From Nymphaea colorata (taxonomy: Eukaryota; Streptophyta; Magnoliopsida; Nymphaeales; Nymphaeaceae): 64,000 bases of DNA. Below, piece by piece: positions 61,238 to 64,000 of the stretch. Made by a program: the position numbers and the translations under genes. The notes under the pieces were generated by a model, which had not been told where the DNA came from, did not search any database, and saw nothing but the letters and a program-made list of their open reading frames with translations. The stretch lies in contig NC_045139.1 of NCBI RefSeq assembly GCF_008831285.2, forward strand, positions 6,728,204-6,792,203, read 5' to 3'. Numbering within the stretch: the first letter of the stretch is position 1; every line of letters starts with the position of its first letter.

Positions 61238-61988
61238 GTTTTTGGTTGATTCACAAATTATTCGTCTGTCATAATTTTTAAATCGTCTTTCTTAATTAAA
61301 CTGATTTTTTTAATGGTGCAGAATACAGATGCTGTTGGGGACTGTTGTGGGAAATATTCGATTCTATTTAGAAGTGCCTATATATCTTTGTCCCGTTTTT
61401 AGCATATATATCATTTCCTAAACTAATCACATTTAGATTCAGTACCCTACAACATGATGCAAACTGGATCTAGATTTGAGAGCCAAACCTTCTATGGTAA
61501 ATCATGTCTAAGTAGTGTTGATAGAGTAAAGATCCAACTTGCCCAGGAGGCATAGTATGGCTGGTCAGCCTGAGGATGACACAAATGATGCACCTTCAGC
61601 TCGATTCCTGTGAGTGCTACCACTAAAACTACCTAAGTTCTCAAGCAGCCCTGGTTCACCTCTCGTGTACCATTGAGCAAATATCAGACCAACCTGAAAC
61701 CCTAAATGTCACTCAATGAAAACTTGATTTCCAACTGTCAAAAACTTTCATACTCCATTATCAATCTGGTTAAAGAATTTGGAATAAAAAACTTCAAATT
61801 ATACAAGTTCAAGAGTCTCAATTGTAAGTTTGATAAACAAGTTTGCCTATTAAGTTTCAAGGGACATAACATAGGTGGTCGGACAGAGGTGCGGTAAAAG
61901 TGTGTATTTTTTATGTGATTGCTGTAGGTTCTATGTTCATGTGCCATGTAAGGTGGTGCACTACCAAGTTGATGGTGTACCTTCCATT

Positions 61989-62451
61989 GGGCTGTCAACA
62001 GATTAGATTCAAATTAGATATACCCTTAATCATATATGTTTTTTTGGATATTCACATGTTCGGATTCGAATTTGGATTCAAATACGAATAAAGAAAAGTC
62101 ATATCCAAGTCTGAAATCTGATTTCACAATCTAAATCCAATCCAAATCTGATTTTCATATTCATATCTGAATCCGAATCCAAATTTTGAACCAAATTTTT
62201 GCCAATTTTCAAAGTTTAAGAGCATTAGATATAAGATATTTGTTTAAAACTAAATCCGATCCAAATCTATATATGAATCCGATCAGATATTTATATATAT
62301 CCAAATCTGAATCTGAATTTGATCGGATGTACTTTCTTAAATCCAAATTCAATCAGATTTCTTAATCAGATATTATTTTTTTCTCATATCCGATTTTTTT
62401 TCGAATCGGTACGATCAAATATCCGATTCAAATTGGATATATTGACATCCC
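61989..62451. mobile_element. hAT-like MITE with ATCCGAAT-rich interior
   Basis: The left end gggctgtcaacagattagat and the reverse complement of the right end (gggatgtcaatatatccaat) are imperfect inverted repeats. They are followed on both sides by tcaaatt.gatat-type sequence. The interior is made of degenerate atccaaatctgaatc units. GGGATGTCAA termini are common in plant hAT-derived MITEs. A clean 8-bp target duplication could not be identified, so the exact ends are uncertain by a few bases. Confidence 0.65.
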
Positions 62452-63202
62452 TAACCTTGCACATCCAAGCCTTGCACAGTCACAGGGAAAAGAGGGGGTG
62501 GGGGGTGGAGGGTGTGACATTGGAGGGTAGGGTTTTCTATTGGCAGCAGCTTTCACTCACCCACATTGCTTTCTGATCAAACAAGAAAGAGAAAAGGACA
62601 AAAAAGATTGTGCACTAATTACTGATGCATGCTATATGTTGATTTGAACACAAAAGCAACTTGTGAACGGCACCTGGATATTGTGAGTCCAAAACCCATG
62701 ATGAGCATCTCTATTTGTCAAAACACAAAAAAATTTCTTGTTGGTAGGATGATAAGTGCATTACCAACCAAAGGCAGGCAATGTGTAGCCAGTGATGGGT
62801 GCAAGAATTTAATAAAAGAGAATGAACGTACAACCAATATCCCCACAAATAGCAACATTTAAAATCTCATTGGCTCATCAAAAGGTGGCTTCTTGGAGCT
62901 GCCCACAACCCATTTGCCCAACTTACATCACACTCAATCAACTGAAAAAAAAAAATATTAAGTGTTTGAACTGGTTCTAGTTCACTGTGGATATGATTAA
63001 TTTCTTTTCTGTTTGCTTGTACTGCTTGTGAAGTTGGCACCATTCAATGAGGTCAAATTAAAGCAGCTTTTCTTTACCTCATGGTGGTAGGAATGCAGCT
63101 TTAGGAAGCAAAGTTTTCAAAAAGTCCACACTCATAAAGCATGTGCAGCCTTTTGAGAACATCACTATGATATTCATATGATTGAGAAAATGAAAAACTG
63201 TT

Positions 63203-63266
63203 ACATTCATTTGCACATGGTTTGTGCGTATGAGAGACATTCATTTGCACATGGTTTGTGTGTAAC
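63203..63266. repeat. Tandem repeat, period 34 bp, two copies
   Basis: acattcatttgcacatggtt occurs at 63203 and again at 63237. The second copy is cut short after tgtgtgtaac. Confidence 0.88.
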
Positions 63267-63929
63267 TTATTCACTTGATGAGGGACATCCTTTCTTTGCA
63301 CATGGGTGGCTAAGAGTGAAGACAGTAGGACAATTAACTCTACCACTGAATGCAAGAGTCAAATCCCACTTGATAAATTATTGGATTGACTTTTTGATTC
63401 TTGTTTTCTAGTTCAGAAATTGGTTCATAAGAGCCAATCCAGTTCCCATGGTGGCCCATCCTAACCCTTTCATTTATTCACCCCAAGAGGTTCATTCATC
63501 ATTGGGTGCTATTCTATTAGACTGTAAATGGCAGGATCACGCTTCCCAAGTTCCGATGCAGCTCAACACCTCCGGGGCAGGGAGAATAGAGAGCCTTTCA
63601 GCCGCTTAAGAAAAAAACCTTTTGTTTATTCAGAAGATTTACATAAGTACAGAGGCAAAAATACACTGAATCAAACTAAGGGATTCCTAAAAAAAGAAAA
63701 CCTGTAGGTCCATTATAAGGTCTCAGTACTTGTCCTTACACAGGGATCAGCTACTTGGTTTGATCTTCATATTTTATAAGATCCAACATGGATACAGAAT
63801 CATCTTTGGAATCAGGAACTTTGTGGTGATTGCTTATTATCCATGCGTCTAGAGTTTGTCTTGCTGATATAAATTATCTTCAGAAGTTAGGAACAATGAT
63901 CTCGACTTTTTCTTCTCCAAGATAATTCC

Positions 63930-64000
63930 TCAAGTTGATGCGTTTGCATCGTAATCATCAGCCATATTCTTGATGCCCTTTATATAAGCTTCTTGCTGCT
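63930..64000 (-). CDS. Unidentified protein, C-terminal codons (enters from right edge)
   Basis: On the minus strand one frame is open from the edge to TGA at 63932-63930 and reads QQEAYIKGIKNMADDYDAN then AST. The composition is protein-like (charged, no low complexity) and the other two frames stop early. The AT-rich DNA that follows looks like a 3' UTR. Twenty-two residues are too few to name a family. Confidence 0.45.
   Translation of the reverse strand, partial: QQEAYIKGIKNMADDYDANAST

Overview
This window is nuclear DNA from a flowering plant. The evidence is intron-rich genes with GT-AG splicing, a TPLATE gene (a plant endocytic TSET subunit), a plant-type RecQ5 helicase, a DUF3537 gene, an intact Ty1/copia retrotransposon, plant-type MITEs and AT-rich intergenic DNA with long (GA)n, (AT)n and (CA)n runs. 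The order or family of the plant cannot be fixed from the sequence. All exon models are my own reading of reading frames and splice sites; in the four complete genes they sum to whole codons.

Layout from left to right. (1) 1-700: first coding exon, 5' leader intron and promoter of an unidentified minus-strand gene that runs off the left edge. (2) 4633-11193, minus: four-exon DUF3537 gene, the plant gustatory-receptor-like (GRL) membrane protein family. (3) 11.3-19.3 kb: spacer holding two decayed gene copies in a row, a truncated first exon of the RecQ5 gene (14258-14845, plus) and a gapped copy of the GRL gene and its 3' flank (about 14890-17095, minus). (4) 19291-32144, plus: intact 20-exon RecQ5-type DNA helicase. 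(5) 34047-43800, minus: intact seven-exon TPLATE, convergent with RecQ5. (6) 44533-44604: tRNA-Glu(CTC), followed by a Tourist-like MITE. (7) 47565-59433, plus: 11-exon GH27 glycosidase with an N-terminal membrane anchor, divergent from TPLATE; its third intron carries a complete 5275-bp copia element (49460-54734) with two 286-bp LTRs that I read as differing at one base. (8) 59.4-63.9 kb: intergenic DNA with microsatellites and a hAT-like MITE. (9) 63930-64000: last codons of an unidentified minus-strand gene that enters from the right.

The most informative structure is the order GRL, truncated RecQ5, decayed GRL, RecQ5. One tandem duplication of a GRL-to-RecQ5-exon-1 segment explains it: the left unit kept the GRL gene and received a RecQ5 copy cut at the breakpoint, while the right unit kept full RecQ5 and lost its GRL gene. 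The two spacers also share a matching stretch (about 13530-13620 and 17875-17970), as this model predicts.

The genes are not an operon or a pathway. They are unrelated housekeeping or membrane genes: genome maintenance (RecQ5), clathrin-mediated endocytosis (TPLATE), cell-wall or glycan processing (GH27) and a putative 7-TM channel or receptor (GRL). I found no CRISPR array, no prokaryotic-type system and no convincing new multi-gene system. The novelty lies in the duplication history, the young retrotransposon and the shortened GH27 protein.
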